A stretch of 64,000 nucleotides of DNA from Hominisplanchenecus murintestinalis (GCA_004793585.1 SRZB01000014.1:1-64000), one strand, 5' to 3'. Shown: positions 44,701 through 54,195, counted from the first letter of the stretch. Numbers and translations: made by a program. The notes: a model not told the origin generated them from the sequence alone.

Positions 44701-47700
44701 AAATATACCTTTACATCTGTATCATCTGCCAGTTGGCCAAGCGTAACCTCTGTCTTATCTTTTAAGTCCTCTCTGACTTCGCCGTTAACCACTACTTTTT
44801 CTACTTCATAGTAGGTGTAGTCGTCTTCATCTGCATGTGACACATCCGGATTCCGAAGATCCCAGGATACCGTTCCAGCCTCTTCATCCTTGCTGATAAC
44901 CGCGCCTCCGGTAATCTCGCCGGATCCACCGATAATCTGCGTCGTCAGCTTCACATACTCTTCCTCAGAAAAACTTGGAGGAATCACTTCATTCTCGTCA
45001 TTGACCTCTGCAAAGTAAACATCCACCACATGATTCGCCTGAATGTTCGTTAAAGGTCTCTTCTTGTAAGTTCCTGTGACTTTCTGCCTGTCTGGTATCG
45101 TGACTTCTTCTCCGTCTACAACGACTTTGTAAACGCGGTACTTCGTACCTGTCGCATCCCATGACACCGCTGCTGCCGCGCCTTTGTCAACTACCTGGCT
45201 GGGGCTGAGTGTTACGCTGCTGTCTCCGCCATAGCGGTTCACTGTTACGGTATACTGTCCTTCCGTACTGCCGCCTCCAATTGTCGGCAATGCCTCAACC
45301 GTAACAACCACATCATGGTTTGCCTTGATTCCTGTGAATGAAATCGGTCCTTCCATGCTGCTATATGGAAGTCCGTCTACCTCAACTTTAACTACTTGGT
45401 AATTGGAATCCTTAACGTTCCAGCTGACTTCCAGATTATCTCCCGATTTTACACTTGTCGTCGGCGTGATTTCATATTTGCTGCTATCGCTGCATCCTAT
45501 GACTGCGGTACTGATTCTGTAAAATTTCTCAGTCGTATCTCCTCCGGGATTCGGATTTGGATCATCCGGATCAGTTGGCGGATTCGGATTCGGGTTTTCT
45601 GCATTATTCTCAAATTCTACATAAATTTTATGGTTCTCATGGATTCCTTCCGGGAACGTATAACTCTCTTCCGAAATCAAATCATCCTTCACCACTCCAT
45701 CTACCAGAACCTTAGATACATACCATCCATCTGCTGCTTTCCAGCTAACGGTAGGCGTAGAACCTTCTTTCTGTCCCGCAGCTCCCGTTACAGTACCTTC
45801 TCCCTTTGAAGTTGCTGCAATGTCAAAATATCTGTCATAGTAAAGTTTCAAAGACAATGCCGGGCTTCCGGTAACTGCTCCGGTAAGTACATTATTTTCG
45901 TTCTCTTCGTTATACCAGTATTTCGTCCCTCCTACTGTAAGCTCTGCCGTCTTATCACCCGCCTGAACAGACACTACTTCTTCCGTAGCTGCCGTATAGG
46001 TTTTGGTCACTCCGGTCTCGCTTACCTTCGTATAAATATACTTGCCGTTCGCATCTTTCTTTCCGGAATTAATATAGGAATCCACCGTATACTTCACATC
46101 TGTCTTCGGCGTCCACATAGCGACAAATGTATGGTTCACTTTATTCGCCGCTTCGATATTTTCGCCTCCGGCATATGCCGTATACTTATCCTTTGCATCC
46201 CCCACAAATGACAGGATGCCATTTTCATTAGTTGCTACGTCTTCTCCTGCTGCATCCAGAACGCTCTTCATATACCAGCCGTCAAACGTGTAACCTGCTC
46301 TCTGCGGTACCAGGAATGTATTGTACTTCGCCGCTGTCGCTGTCTGGTATGCCTGATCAGAAATCCTGCTTCCTCCGTTGCTGTTAAAGCTTACTACAAA
46401 CTTGCTTGTATCTTCTTTCCATACCGCATAAACCGTTTTATCATGCGCCGGCATCACCGGCATAGCTGCTGCCGTACCTGAAATTCCGCTTGCGAATTTA
46501 AAGATAGCCGCATTATCATTCGTACTGGTTTCTGACCATCCCTGGAAAATATATCCGGCTTTCGTCGGAACGCCGCGCCCCTGAATCGGAATTGCCAGCG
46601 TACTAAATGACGTTCCATATGCAATGTCTGTAATAGATCTCACATTTCCTAAAGATCCGCCATTCGCGTCAAGTTTTAATGTATAATTTCCAACTGTCCA
46701 CTGCGCAATCAGATAATACGTGTCTCTTGTGGTAATACCTGCCTCATTTGTTTCTTTTACCGCCGTTGCTGTTTCAACCGGAAGCAAGTTTGCAGCGTTG
46801 TTGATATATGCGCTATTACTTACGCTGTCAGAATTATCCGTATTCAACAGCTTCCATCCTGCAAAAGCATACCCTTCCCGCGTAGGCAGGATATTATGAT
46901 CATCAATTTTTGTCTGAATGCTGGCGCCGGAAGTAACCTCGTAAGTATCGGTAAGAACTTCTGTGCCTGCAGAAGTAGTAATCACACCGCCGTTGGATAC
47001 ATACACGATTTTCGCCTTATCTTTGGAATAGCTCGGACGGATAATAATCGTATGGTCCTCTCCGCCTTCCGGCTGCGCCCCCGGTGTGATAGGATCCGGA
47101 TCTTCACCCGGGTTTTTGCCTGGTATAACCCATCCGCTGAACTCTTCCTCATCATCCTCTGACGGCGGCACGTCCTCATCTTCCGGCAGCACAATGATTG
47201 GGTTATCACCTATTACATAATAATCATCAATCGGATTTCCGTCCGCATCCTCAACAACTACATGAATTGGCTGGAAAATAGCTTTATTGCCTATATTTCC
47301 ACACTCGTCTTTTACCCATACAATCACAGGCAGGTTGCTGTCGATTTCATAATCAAATGCATAGCTGTGATCTATACTTTCAAGCTCTTCCCAGTCATCT
47401 TCGCCGGGAGTTGCGCTATTGTCATTTGTAATCCAGTAAGCAGCTACGCCAGAACCGCGTCCATCCTCCATGAATGTGATTCCGTCCTCATCAATACCCA
47501 TTCCGGTATCTGTCAGAGTAATCGTAGCGATATTCTTCCCTGTGTTCTCCCCTTTGATAAACGGCGCTTCATTATCCAGAAATGCCACAAGGTAAGTCTG
47601 GGAAGATTTTGACTCATTCCCTTCCTGATCCCGCACTGAAAGCTCAAAAGTCCATCGGCCCGAGGCGCTGCTTCCATTAAATATATAATCATTCAGTTTA

Positions 47701-49364
47701 TCCACGCTGTCTACCCAGCCGCTCTGGTATACCACCGTATTCTTTGGGTCATATACTTTATAGCTCCACTGGCTAATCTTGCCGTCATCACCCGCCAGGG
47801 TACCGGGTTTTGACTTATCGACAATATTCACCGGTATCGACTGGTTACTGTTTTTCAAATGCTGCAGATGAATTGTCATAATCTGCTCGCCAGTGCTGGA
47901 ATCCTTCATATAAAAGTTTGCCAGTGGAATATCACTGATAATCGGAGCCTGATTAAATTTCACATTTTCTATATAGTTATTATAAATGTACTGTGCCATC
48001 AGCCCCGCATAATCATCGCCGTTTGCAATAAAGCCATTTGAAGAACCTATACCCTGATGGATAATGTTTCCGTCCTCATCCTTCTTCGTATCTGTCAGTA
48101 TCTTACCATCGTCTACATTTGAGACATAAAAAATCTCATTTTCATTCAACCGCTTAATACCGTCGGGATAAGACGGATCCGTCTCTAAGGGAATATTAGG
48201 ATCATTGCTCTCTCCCGCCAGGTTCACGAAATATTTATAATCTGCCCCCTGATAGTACTGCACATTCTTCAATGCGTCAAAGGCTGTCGTCTCATAACTC
48301 ATTTCCAAATCCGTGTACTGGAAAAGAGAAAGGGAAGCACACCCATGTGCCGAATAACCGACAAAAGGTCCGAATCCATTCAAGGTATTATCTTCCATTA
48401 CCTGGGGAATCTTATATTTATCATAAATATTTGTAATCGCCCCAAGATTTCCCGATGCATCGTATGCCTGGGACTGTACGGTGATCTCGTCTCTCTTCAG
48501 CTCCACAGAGATGCGGGCCTTTCTCTGGTTTCCAAGACTTGTGCCCTTTGATGCTACTACGCTGCCAAGGTAGCTTGTTGTAACTGTATTTGCCGCCGGA
48601 GTAACGCCGTTCACTTTATAAATTCCTAATGTCGCCGCACCGCTGCTGGTATTGATTCCGCTGTAATAAAGCAGGTATCCGTAAAGTTTACCGTCCACGA
48701 TCCCGGCATTCATCAGGAAACCGCCGCCATGCAGCGTATGCGTATCCAAAACCGACGCATCCAGGTTGAAACTGAAGTTCCTGGTAGAATCACTGGGCGC
48801 CGGATAAATCATAAAATCCGCCCATGCCGGCGTCGCATAACCCACGAACGCCATATTTGCCGTCCCGTCCTTCTGATATGAAAGGATATGATGGTTATAA
48901 TTATAAACAGTATTAGGACGTGTTCCGTTCTGGAAATAATTTTCAATCTGTACCTGCGTTCCATTCTGCGATCTATCACTCGCCAGACGAAGCGGCTGTT
49001 TCAGTTTCTGTTCATCCGACAGATTCAGCGCATCGTATGTTCCCTGGCTGTAATAGTGATCGTACACATACCATCCATTCAAGTCCGTTGTATCAATCGA
49101 TACCTTCGTATCTGTGATACGGAACGAACCCGGCTCCAATCCCTGTTCCAACAGCTTCTGCGTCAATTCTTCTTTAAATTCCAAAAAGGTTCCCGGATAA
49201 TCGCTCGGCACATTGACAGCGATATCAATCGCTGGCGTCGGATTATTTCCGGCGTTGACTGCTGCTGATACTCCTATGGGAGCAAATCCTCCAACACATC
49301 CCAGAACCATGATAAAGCAGAGGAACAATGCTAATAACCGCTTTCTCATCTCCCTACCTTTCAT
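41709..49364 (-). CDS. Large (2,551 aa) repeat-rich cell-wall surface protein
   Basis: It has a signal peptide (KRLLALFLCFIMVLGC, cleavage near VSA-A). The N-terminal region (about 40-380) contains a lectin/laminin-G-like segment (TRNFSFNLDAS and LHGGGFLMNAG). Bacterial Ig-like segments follow (about 470-720), then three InlB/Flg_new-type repeats (ANGGS, then GYIFQGW; SNGGS, then GYTFDGWY). Several units of about 75 residues of the form SW-x-V-K, EVDG, ANHDVVV come next. A TESGKSTEASEK repeat stretch and two blocks of DGDGKPD calcium-type repeats follow. The end is NSPKTAD, a hydrophobic helix and RRRR, a sortase-type anchor with SPKTA in place of LPxTG. Adhesion or matrix function is inferred. 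AAAGGAG lies 13 nt upstream with an ATGTAA start-stop between. Confidence 0.9.
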   Translation of the reverse strand: MKGREMRKRLLALFLCFIMVLGCVGGFAPIGVSAAVNAGNNPTPAIDIAVNVPSDYPGTFLEFKEELTQKLLEQGLEPGSFRITDTKVSIDTTDLNGWYVYDHYYSQGTYDALNLSDEQKLKQPLRLASDRSQNGTQVQIENYFQNGTRPNTVYNYNHHILSYQKDGTANMAFVGYATPAWADFMIYPAPSDSTRNFSFNLDASVLDTHTLHGGGFLMNAGIVDGKLYGYLLYYSGINTSSGAATLGIYKVNGVTPAANTVTTSYLGSVVASKGTSLGNQRKARISVELKRDEITVQSQAYDASGNLGAITNIYDKYKIPQVMEDNTLNGFGPFVGYSAHGCASLSLFQYTDLEMSYETTAFDALKNVQYYQGADYKYFVNLAGESNDPNIPLETDPSYPDGIKRLNENEIFYVSNVDDGKILTDTKKDEDGNIIHQGIGSSNGFIANGDDYAGLMAQYIYNNYIENVKFNQAPIISDIPLANFYMKDSSTGEQIMTIHLQHLKNSNQSIPVNIVDKSKPGTLAGDDGKISQWSYKVYDPKNTVVYQSGWVDSVDKLNDYIFNGSSASGRWTFELSVRDQEGNESKSSQTYLVAFLDNEAPFIKGENTGKNIATITLTDTGMGIDEDGITFMEDGRGSGVAAYWITNDNSATPGEDDWEELESIDHSYAFDYEIDSNLPVIVWVKDECGNIGNKAIFQPIHVVVEDADGNPIDDYYVIGDNPIIVLPEDEDVPPSEDDEEEFSGWVIPGKNPGEDPDPITPGAQPEGGEDHTIIIRPSYSKDKAKIVYVSNGGVITTSAGTEVLTDTYEVTSGASIQTKIDDHNILPTREGYAFAGWKLLNTDNSDSVSNSAYINNAANLLPVETATAVKETNEAGITTRDTYYLIAQWTVGNYTLKLDANGGSLGNVRSITDIAYGTSFSTLAIPIQGRGVPTKAGYIFQGWSETSTNDNAAIFKFASGISGTAAAMPVMPAHDKTVYAVWKEDTSKFVVSFNSNGGSRISDQAYQTATAAKYNTFLVPQRAGYTFDGWYMKSVLDAAGEDVATNENGILSFVGDAKDKYTAYAGGENIEAANKVNHTFVAMWTPKTDVKYTVDSYINSGKKDANGKYIYTKVSETGVTKTYTAATEEVVSVQAGDKTAELTVGGTKYWYNEENENNVLTGAVTGSPALSLKLYYDRYFDIAATSKGEGTVTGAAGQKEGSTPTVSWKAADGWYVSKVLVDGVVKDDLISEESYTFPEGIHENHKIYVEFENNAENPNPNPPTDPDDPNPNPGGDTTEKFYRISTAVIGCSDSSKYEITPTTSVKSGDNLEVSWNVKDSNYQVVKVEVDGLPYSSMEGPISFTGIKANHDVVVTVEALPTIGGGSTEGQYTVTVNRYGGDSSVTLSPSQVVDKGAAAAVSWDATGTKYRVYKVVVDGEEVTIPDRQKVTGTYKKRPLTNIQANHVVDVYFAEVNDENEVIPPSFSEEEYVKLTTQIIGGSGEITGGAVISKDEEAGTVSWDLRNPDVSHADEDDYTYYEVEKVVVNGEVREDLKDKTEVTLGQLADDTDVKVYLKPVLFRVEVIKYGNGTVPGSRTVYKYQNYKDLVAEAAEGSAVAKIVVDGETVYEYQAAGSGGSTTTKAAPAKAAGVLKNTSGTQAKKVVMSEAALKTAAETKKTPETAAATESVKTPEAEKTTEASEKTTETGKSTETSKKETESGKSTEASEKTTESGKSTEVSEKTTESGKSTEASEKTTESGKSTEASEKTTEASEKTTESGKSTEAPAKVEPKTNAPKVNVPKAQDTDKKITKEGEEQVTRKEIDDILRIEKDHKIEVYFAEKNDDGTLKPIPDTSKLYKVTAEIVGGSGTVEGQSMVEKDGSVTIKWSGIPEGYEVEKITVNDNVTQATGSGSLQMNDITENKTVKIYLKKSLPGDTQGTEGTFRQPSFNVTTAISGGNGTITGNHSVTEGSDTTVTWSVADPETEEVKYVFVNGQPNTAAQGEGSVTIEGINADQKVVVVLGKKDSAPPTNVDTDGDGKPDINIDKDGDGKPEVNVDTDGDGDPDLNVDKDGDGKPDVNIVDKDGDGKPDPIDPEDPEPPKPNVNVDTDGDGDPDLNVDKDGDGKPDINIVDKDGDGEPDDIDPENPPKPDVNVDTDGDGKPDINVDKDGDGKPDVNIVDKDGDGEADKDIDPENPPKPDVNVDTNGDGLPDINIDEDGDGKPDVNIDEDGDGKPDKNIVIYYIITTSLSGGEGTIDPTHSVRKGNDTSVSWTVKNSGTDEVKYVFVNGKLDTAAKAAGRIEFKNLGADQKVVVVLGKKGSTTPPVNVDVDGDGKPDINIDKDGDGKPDVDVDTDGDGKPDINIDKDGDGKPDINIDTDGDGKPDVDIDTNGDGKPDTNIDTNGDGKPDVNIDKNGDGKPDINIDTNGDGKPDINIDTDGDGKPDLNIDTDGDNVPDVNIDTDGDGKPDKNVIGQTEPTETEKPKKKTPKKKTPKKKPTDPSETTKPTKPTGPSTTTGPKYYSSSWRTTANSPKTADMSGNPWIWMTAAFASLGAVLTAMSRRRRTKGSK
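42016..42445 (-). repeat. DGDGKPD repeat block 1 (36-bp period)
   Basis: About twelve 36-bp units encode D(T/K)(D/N)GDGKPD(V/I)NI. Aspartates at alternating positions resemble the calcium-binding loops of thrombospondin type 3 repeats. The DNA looks superficially CRISPR-like in its regularity, but the frame is coding throughout. Confidence 0.88.
42716..43338 (-). repeat. DGDGKPD repeat block 2
   Basis: A second array of the same aspartate-rich 12-residue unit is interrupted by DPENPPKPDVNV or DPEPPKPNVNV spacers about every 50 residues. It is separated from block 1 by one 75-residue sandwich unit (GGEGTIDPTHSV). Higher-order repeats of about 150 bp show segmental duplication. Confidence 0.85.
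44075..44345 (-). repeat. TESGKSTEASEK tandem repeats
   Basis: Units of 36 bp encode TESGKSTEASEK with S/A, T/S and G variations, about seven copies. This Ser/Thr/Lys/Glu-rich stalk is a likely extended, possibly glycosylated spacer. Several neighbouring DNA units are identical, so the copy number may vary between strains. Confidence 0.85.
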
Positions 49365-49553
49365 CTTACATTTTCTCTCCTTTCGTTTTGCTTTATTGTT
49401 AAAAAATGCAGAAACAGAGATACCTAATCATTCAGGCTATCCCTGTAATCTATGTCAATGCAATCCTTATAGAAGTCCGTGAGGATTACATTTGGCATCT
49501 GACACCTTGGTATTATGATATGTAAGATATACTGTACGGTGTATTCTACATTA
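49365..49553 (-). promoter_or_regulatory. Leader of the 2,551-aa surface protein with an ATGTAA start-stop
   Basis: The 183-nt leader contains the short stem AATCCT / AGGATT. At its end, AAAGGAG is followed at good spacing (6 nt) by ATG TAA (49,371-49,366), then one base, then the real ATG at 49,364. The ribosome site therefore faces a codon-stop pair better than it faces the gene start. Confidence 0.5.
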
Positions 49554-49581
49554 ATTATAGCACTCTGTTCTTTCGTTTCAA
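49554..49581 (-). promoter_or_regulatory. Promoter of the 2,551-aa surface protein gene
   Basis: On the minus strand TTGAAA (49,581-49,576), a 16-bp spacer and a perfect TATAAT (49,559-49,554). It sits between the terminator of the aconitase-family gene and the leader. Confidence 0.72.
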
Positions 49582-49637
49582 GATATTACGCAAAAATTAA
49601 TAAATTCTTAATAAAGCGCATGTATATACATAGCAAA

Positions 49638-49665
49638 ACAGCCGGCCATAATGCCTGCCGGCTGT
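49638..49665 (-). terminator. Intrinsic terminator of the aconitase-family gene
   Basis: The stem ACAGCCGGC / GCCGGCTGT encloses a 10-nt loop and runs into TTTTG on the minus strand, 17 nt after the stop codon. Confidence 0.85.
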
Positions 49666-49681
49666 TGTAATATTATTTTTA

Positions 49682-51973
49682 TTAAATTCTATTGTAATTA
49701 ATAAGACAGCCCTTTAAGATTATTTCTCTCTCATCGTCCGTCAGCTCGCCCATCCTTAACGTGAACTCTTTTAAGCTATCGCCTACTGTATAGGCTTTTA
49801 TCGCTGTCTGCTTCTCCTGAACCGCCTTTCTGATATCCGGAACAAAGATATAATCTCCGTTCGAGAACGGCAAATCGCCCTTCTCAATCAGGAACGGAAG
49901 CATACCCCAGTTAATCAGATTCGAGCGGTAACGCTTCGTTGCATATTCATTTGCAATATTTGCCCATCCGCCAAGAACCTTCTGGCAGGAAGCTGCCTGT
50001 TCACGGGCAGAACCGTCGCCCGGTTTCACTGCAAAAATAGTGCTTCCGATTCCGGTGTTCTCACTGCCCATTTCCGGGAACGCCTCTTTTATCTTGTCCC
50101 ACATTGGTTTCAGTTCCGGAAACGCCTCACATGGGCATTTTCCTTCTTCCCTTGCCTTCTCTGCTTTCTGAACCTCTTTGGCTCTCCCCACATATGCCGG
50201 GTCTTTCCTTGACAGCGCAAACTCTGCCAGTCCCAACGGGTTCGAGCGGTATGAGGACGTTTCGCCGGAAGGAATCAACTCGTCAGTGGTTGTCACCGGG
50301 TCATGGATTTCAGATACTACTTTCAGCACCAAATTGTCCGTCAATGCGCACATCGCCGGCCAGTCCTTAATGTTCGGGCCAAACTTAATATCCACTGAAG
50401 AATCCGCCGCTCCGTGGCTGTCAAATACACGGTTTTCATAAATTGTCTTATCAAAGAAATATTTCGGATTGCTGAAATTCGCATCAATCTCTGTCGCTGC
50501 CGTCAGATACCCTTTATTTGCCGCAGTTGCTGCGATAGAACGCGCATCCATCAACGCTACCGAAGAAATCTGTCCATTCTGCAGCTTACTTCCCTCACGG
50601 TTCGGGAAGTTTCTGGTAGAGTGGCGGATACTAAATGCATTGTTTGCAGGCGTATCTCCGGCGCCAAAGCATGGCCCGCAGAATGCCGTCTTCACGATAG
50701 CTCCCGTCTGCATCAAATCCGCCAGTCTTCCGTTTTTCGCCAGTTCTACGTAAATCGGCGTACTTGCCGGGTAAACGCTCAACGTAAATTCATCCGCTCC
50801 GATACTTGTCCCTTTCAGAATATCGGCTGCCGCACAGATATTTTCAAATCCTCCGCCCGCGCATCCTGCGATTATCCCCTGGTCTACGTAAAGCTTTCCA
50901 TCCCGCACCTTATCTTTTAAGGTAAAATCTACGGCTCCGTCCAGGCTCACCAACGCCTTCTTCTCTACATCATCCAGAATATCCATCAGATTCGCTTTCA
51001 GCTCTTCGATCGTATATGTATTGCTCGGATGGAATGGCATAGCAATCATAGGACGGATCTGGCTCAAGTCCACATAAATCATGCCATCATAATATGCCAC
51101 AGCTCCCGGCTCCAACGCCGCGTAGTCATCTTCCCTGCCGTGAATATCATAAAATTCTTTAATTTTTTCGTCATTCGTTTTCCAAATGGAGGACAGACAG
51201 GTCGTCTCCGTAGTCATAACATCCACGCCGATACGGAAGTCCGCGCTTAATTTCTCTACGCCCGGGCCTACAAACTCCATTACCTTATTATTTACATAAC
51301 CATTTGCAAACACCGCGCCGATAATCGCCAGCGCTACGTCCTGAGGCCCCACACCCGGAATCGGCTCCCCGTCCAGATAAACCCCGACTACGCCCGGCAT
51401 GTTGATATCATAGGTCTGGTTAAGAAGCTGCTTCACCAGCTCCGGGCCGCCCTCGCCCATCGCCATAGTTCCCAGAGCCCCGTAACGGGTATGGGAATCC
51501 GAGCCTAAAATCATCCGTCCGCCGCCTGCCAGCATCTCCCTGGCAAACTGGTGGATAACTGCCTGATGAGGCGGTACATACACGCCGCCGTACTTCTTCG
51601 CGCAAGTCAGTCCAAACATGTGGTCATCCTCATTAATCGTTCCGCCTACTGCGCAAAGGCTGTTATGGCAGTTGGTCAGCACATAAGGCACCGGAAACTT
51701 TTCCAGGCCCGACGCGCGTGCCGTCTGGATGATTCCTACAAACGTAATATCATGGGAAGTCAGCTTATCAAACTTAATTTTCAGCTTGTCCATACTTCCC
51801 GAAGTATTATGCTCTTTTAAAATACCATAAGCGATTGTGTTCCTGGCAGCTTCTGCTTTCTCTGGAACACAATCGCCTAATCTACTCTTCAAAACAGCTG
51901 CTGCATCCTGATTATCTGCCACAATCTCTGCGCCATTTATCAGATATGCACCGCCATCATATAACTTTACCAT
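49682..51973 (-). CDS. Aconitase-family hydratase of the YbhJ type
   Basis: This 763-residue protein has the aconitase layout: N-terminal [12 protein letters not shown]-like and THDITFVGI segments, [15 protein letters not shown] (the substrate-loop region, about residue 158), [13 protein letters not shown] and a C-terminal swivelling domain. Cluster cysteines are probably the one in [10 protein letters not shown] (about 380) and the two in FCGPCFGAG (about 441), replacing the GSCTN motif of true aconitases. It corresponds to E. coli YbhJ-like hydratases of unknown substrate. AGGAGGAGA precedes the ATG and a consensus-like promoter lies upstream. Neighbours are a TIM-barrel protein and a diacid-type regulator, hinting at catabolism of a small hydroxy- or dicarboxylic acid. 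I would not call it a TCA-cycle aconitase. Confidence 0.82.
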   Translation of the reverse strand: MVKLYDGGAYLINGAEIVADNQDAAAVLKSRLGDCVPEKAEAARNTIAYGILKEHNTSGSMDKLKIKFDKLTSHDITFVGIIQTARASGLEKFPVPYVLTNCHNSLCAVGGTINEDDHMFGLTCAKKYGGVYVPPHQAVIHQFAREMLAGGGRMILGSDSHTRYGALGTMAMGEGGPELVKQLLNQTYDINMPGVVGVYLDGEPIPGVGPQDVALAIIGAVFANGYVNNKVMEFVGPGVEKLSADFRIGVDVMTTETTCLSSIWKTNDEKIKEFYDIHGREDDYAALEPGAVAYYDGMIYVDLSQIRPMIAMPFHPSNTYTIEELKANLMDILDDVEKKALVSLDGAVDFTLKDKVRDGKLYVDQGIIAGCAGGGFENICAAADILKGTSIGADEFTLSVYPASTPIYVELAKNGRLADLMQTGAIVKTAFCGPCFGAGDTPANNAFSIRHSTRNFPNREGSKLQNGQISSVALMDARSIAATAANKGYLTAATEIDANFSNPKYFFDKTIYENRVFDSHGAADSSVDIKFGPNIKDWPAMCALTDNLVLKVVSEIHDPVTTTDELIPSGETSSYRSNPLGLAEFALSRKDPAYVGRAKEVQKAEKAREEGKCPCEAFPELKPMWDKIKEAFPEMGSENTGIGSTIFAVKPGDGSAREQAASCQKVLGGWANIANEYATKRYRSNLINWGMLPFLIEKGDLPFSNGDYIFVPDIRKAVQEKQTAIKAYTVGDSLKEFTLRMGELTDDEREIILKGCLINYNRI

Positions 51974-52010
51974 GAAATCTCCTCCTGTTCCTTATCCTGT
52001 TCTTGCATCC

Positions 52011-52039
52011 AGTATAAAGGCACGGTAGGAAAAAAGCAA
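52011..52039 (-). promoter_or_regulatory. Promoter of the YbhJ-type hydratase gene
   Basis: On the minus strand TTGCTT (52,039-52,034), a 17-bp spacer and TATACT (52,016-52,011), 38 nt before the start codon. It overlaps the end of the region after the TIM-barrel gene, so the two genes may be separately transcribed. Confidence 0.6.
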
Positions 52040-52062
52040 GTTTTTTTGCAGGATTGCCGGGA

Positions 52063-52989
52063 CTACCTCTCCACCGACTGCGCCATCCTGTGGTACGTGT
52101 GCCGGATTCCCCGGATTGCTACGCTGTACGCCATAATATTTTCCGGCAAAGCCATTCCCACATAGCCGGAATCCCCAATGTGGTGGATATCTGTTCCTGT
52201 CATTTTACATTCCAGCGCAATCCTTTTTATCGTATCTGTATCTGCCCCCTCCTGTGAAGTTCCGATAGCGGTAATCGTCAGTTTCCCCAGGCTGTGGGCA
52301 TAGCTTACCAGCTCCCTGATATATTCGGTAGTAATCCCCGGAACAGTCCCGGGCGCAGGCATCAGTATCACGTCTGCCCCTGCCTCGACAAAGAGGCGGA
52401 TATCCTCTTTTGTAATGATATTTTCTCCTCCTTCACCGATAACTCCCGATGCGTGCATTTTTCCGGCGGCAAGCACAATCTTGTCCCCGATTTCAGCGGA
52501 AATCGCCCGAAGAGACGAAACAATTGCATCATTGCTTACGCCGTTTCCGGGATTCCCTGTGAGAACTATCATATCTACGCCCATTTTCTGAGCGAGCGCC
52601 GCATTTTCTACAGTAGCATAGCGTCCCGCGCTCATAGCCCACAAAGTCTCTGCATTCTCGGACGCCGCCGCATCATCCACCGGTTCCAGATTAATTCCCA
52701 CCATCCGTCCGGTGAGCTGTTTCACTTTCCTTACGGTCTCCTGTCTGTCTGACTGCGGAAGCCCCAGAATTACGGGATCCTGTACATCAAACATATTCAA
52801 AAGAATCATATCCGCTCCCATAGACGCCGCAAACTCTGCATTTGTCACATCGCTGAGCAGCGGAATCGTAATACCGATTGTCTCACTTGCCAGCACCCGC
52901 CCTTCGCTGCCCGCGATTGCATCAATAATCTCTTCCTTCGATAAATTTATCAATTCCTTCGGTGTCATATTCAAAATTCTTTTCGCCAT
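52063..52989 (-). CDS. Uncharacterised TIM-barrel protein (DUF7916-like)
   Basis: This 308-residue soluble protein has alternating strands and helices of a (beta/alpha)8 barrel: FAASMGADMILLNMFD, MVGINLEP, GVDMIVLTGNPGNGV, DKIVLAAGKMHASGV, GADVILMPAPGTVPG, LTITAIGTSQEGAD and DIHHIGDSG. The glycine-rich ends of the later strands suggest phosphate binding. Homologues are often mislabelled as haloacid dehalogenase-like hydrolases and tend to sit near sugar or PTS genes, but no catalytic activity is established. The start at 52,989 follows GGCGGG; an upstream ATG at 53,016 lacks a ribosome site. The gene lies between the hydratase and the PucR/CdaR-like regulator. Confidence 0.65.
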   Translation of the reverse strand: MAKRILNMTPKELINLSKEEIIDAIAGSEGRVLASETIGITIPLLSDVTNAEFAASMGADMILLNMFDVQDPVILGLPQSDRQETVRKVKQLTGRMVGINLEPVDDAAASENAETLWAMSAGRYATVENAALAQKMGVDMIVLTGNPGNGVSNDAIVSSLRAISAEIGDKIVLAAGKMHASGVIGEGGENIITKEDIRLFVEAGADVILMPAPGTVPGITTEYIRELVSYAHSLGKLTITAIGTSQEGADTDTIKRIALECKMTGTDIHHIGDSGYVGMALPENIMAYSVAIRGIRHTYHRMAQSVER

Positions 52990-53045
52990 AAATATCCCGC
53001 CTTTCACACTGTACAATCATATCAACCTCTGTATCCCTGCATTTT

Positions 53046-53075
53046 ATTATACTATAGAAGCATTTCCCCGAAAGC
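53046..53075 (-). promoter_or_regulatory. Candidate promoter of the TIM-barrel gene
   Basis: On the minus strand an extended -10, TAGTATAAT (TATAAT at 53,051-53,046), lies about 57 nt before the start. The -35 region is weak (TTTCGG at 16 bp), which would suit activation by the neighbouring regulator. Confidence 0.4.
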
Positions 53076-53080
53076 TTATC

Positions 53081-54169
53081 TTAATACTCTTGATTTTTCA
53101 TATAGTTCATGTAGCTGACAACCATCAGCGCGATTTTAAAGGTAAGCGCGTCATCAAATACCTTGATATCTAACCCCGTGCTTCTCTGAAGCTTCTCTAA
53201 CCGATACACCAGCGTATTCCGATGGACATAAAGCTGCCTCGCCGTCTCAGACACATTCAGGTTATTTTCAAAAAATTTGCTGATAGTCACAAGCGTCTCA
53301 TCATCAAACGTATCCGGCAGGTTTTCTCCAAATACTTCTTTCATAAACATTTCACAAAGCTGTACCGGAAGCTGATAGATCAGCCGTCCGATACCCAGTG
53401 TATTGTATGCGATGATGTCCTTTTCCGAATAGAAAATTTTTCCCACGTCAAGAGCCATTTTAGCCTCTTTATAAGACTTTGAAACCTGGTTAATCTGCTC
53501 CACAATCGTACCGTAAGAAATGTGCACCGCAGACATAGCTTCTGAATTCAGCATATCCCGCATCATCTGGGCAGCCGCTTCTAAATCACCGTAAGATTCA
53601 TTTTCTTCCACTTCACGGACCAGGATAATACTCTTTTCATCCACTGCGGTAATATAATCCCCTGTCCTGGACGCGAACAGCGTTTTCAGCGTCTCCATCG
53701 CAATATTATCTTTTTCCCGCCTTGTCTCAATAATAAAAACTACCCGGGGCGCCTCCACTTCAATATGCAGTTTCTTTGCACGGTTATAGATATCCACCAA
53801 CAGCATATTGTCCAACAGAAGATTTTGGATAAAATTATTTTTGTCAACCCGCTCCTTGTACGCTGCCAGAAGATTCTGGATTTCGCTGACCGCTACTCTC
53901 CCTATCATATATGCATCCTCACCGGAACCTTTCGACACCAGAACATATTCCAATGATTTGTCATCCAGAATTTTAAAGAAGTGATATCCCTGTATTACCT
54001 GGCTGTCTGCCACTGAGTCTGCAAACAGCTTCACGGCATCTGCCGGAATATTTTCATCGGTAAATGTAGACAGGAGTGTATGCCCCTCCAAATCCATGAT
54101 CCATAAATCCACCCTGGTAATCTCTTTCAGCTCATCAATTGCCGTCTGTAAAACCTGACTTGAAATCAT
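53081..54169 (-). CDS. PucR/CdaR-family transcriptional regulator
   Basis: The 362-residue protein has an N-terminal sensory domain (about 1-110, including TRVDLWIMDLEGHTLLS), a central GGDEF-like/PucR region (about 130-280) and the family's C-terminal helix-turn-helix. The last contains TISKFFENNLNVSETARQL, then VHRNTLVYRLEKL and GLDI (about 300-340). Members activate genes for sugar-diacid, purine or amino-acid catabolism in response to the substrate. GGAAGGGG precedes the start. It faces the same way as the TIM-barrel and hydratase genes and is the obvious candidate to control them. Confidence 0.85.
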   Translation of the reverse strand: MISSQVLQTAIDELKEITRVDLWIMDLEGHTLLSTFTDENIPADAVKLFADSVADSQVIQGYHFFKILDDKSLEYVLVSKGSGEDAYMIGRVAVSEIQNLLAAYKERVDKNNFIQNLLLDNMLLVDIYNRAKKLHIEVEAPRVVFIIETRREKDNIAMETLKTLFASRTGDYITAVDEKSIILVREVEENESYGDLEAAAQMMRDMLNSEAMSAVHISYGTIVEQINQVSKSYKEAKMALDVGKIFYSEKDIIAYNTLGIGRLIYQLPVQLCEMFMKEVFGENLPDTFDDETLVTISKFFENNLNVSETARQLYVHRNTLVYRLEKLQRSTGLDIKVFDDALTFKIALMVVSYMNYMKNQEY

Positions 54170-54195
54170 GTTTCCCCTTCCTGTCTAATGAAAAA

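Noticed and set aside
49682-51973. TCA-cycle aconitase
   Set aside because: The GSCTN cluster motif is replaced and the protein matches YbhJ-type hydratases; no citrate synthase or isocitrate dehydrogenase is nearby.
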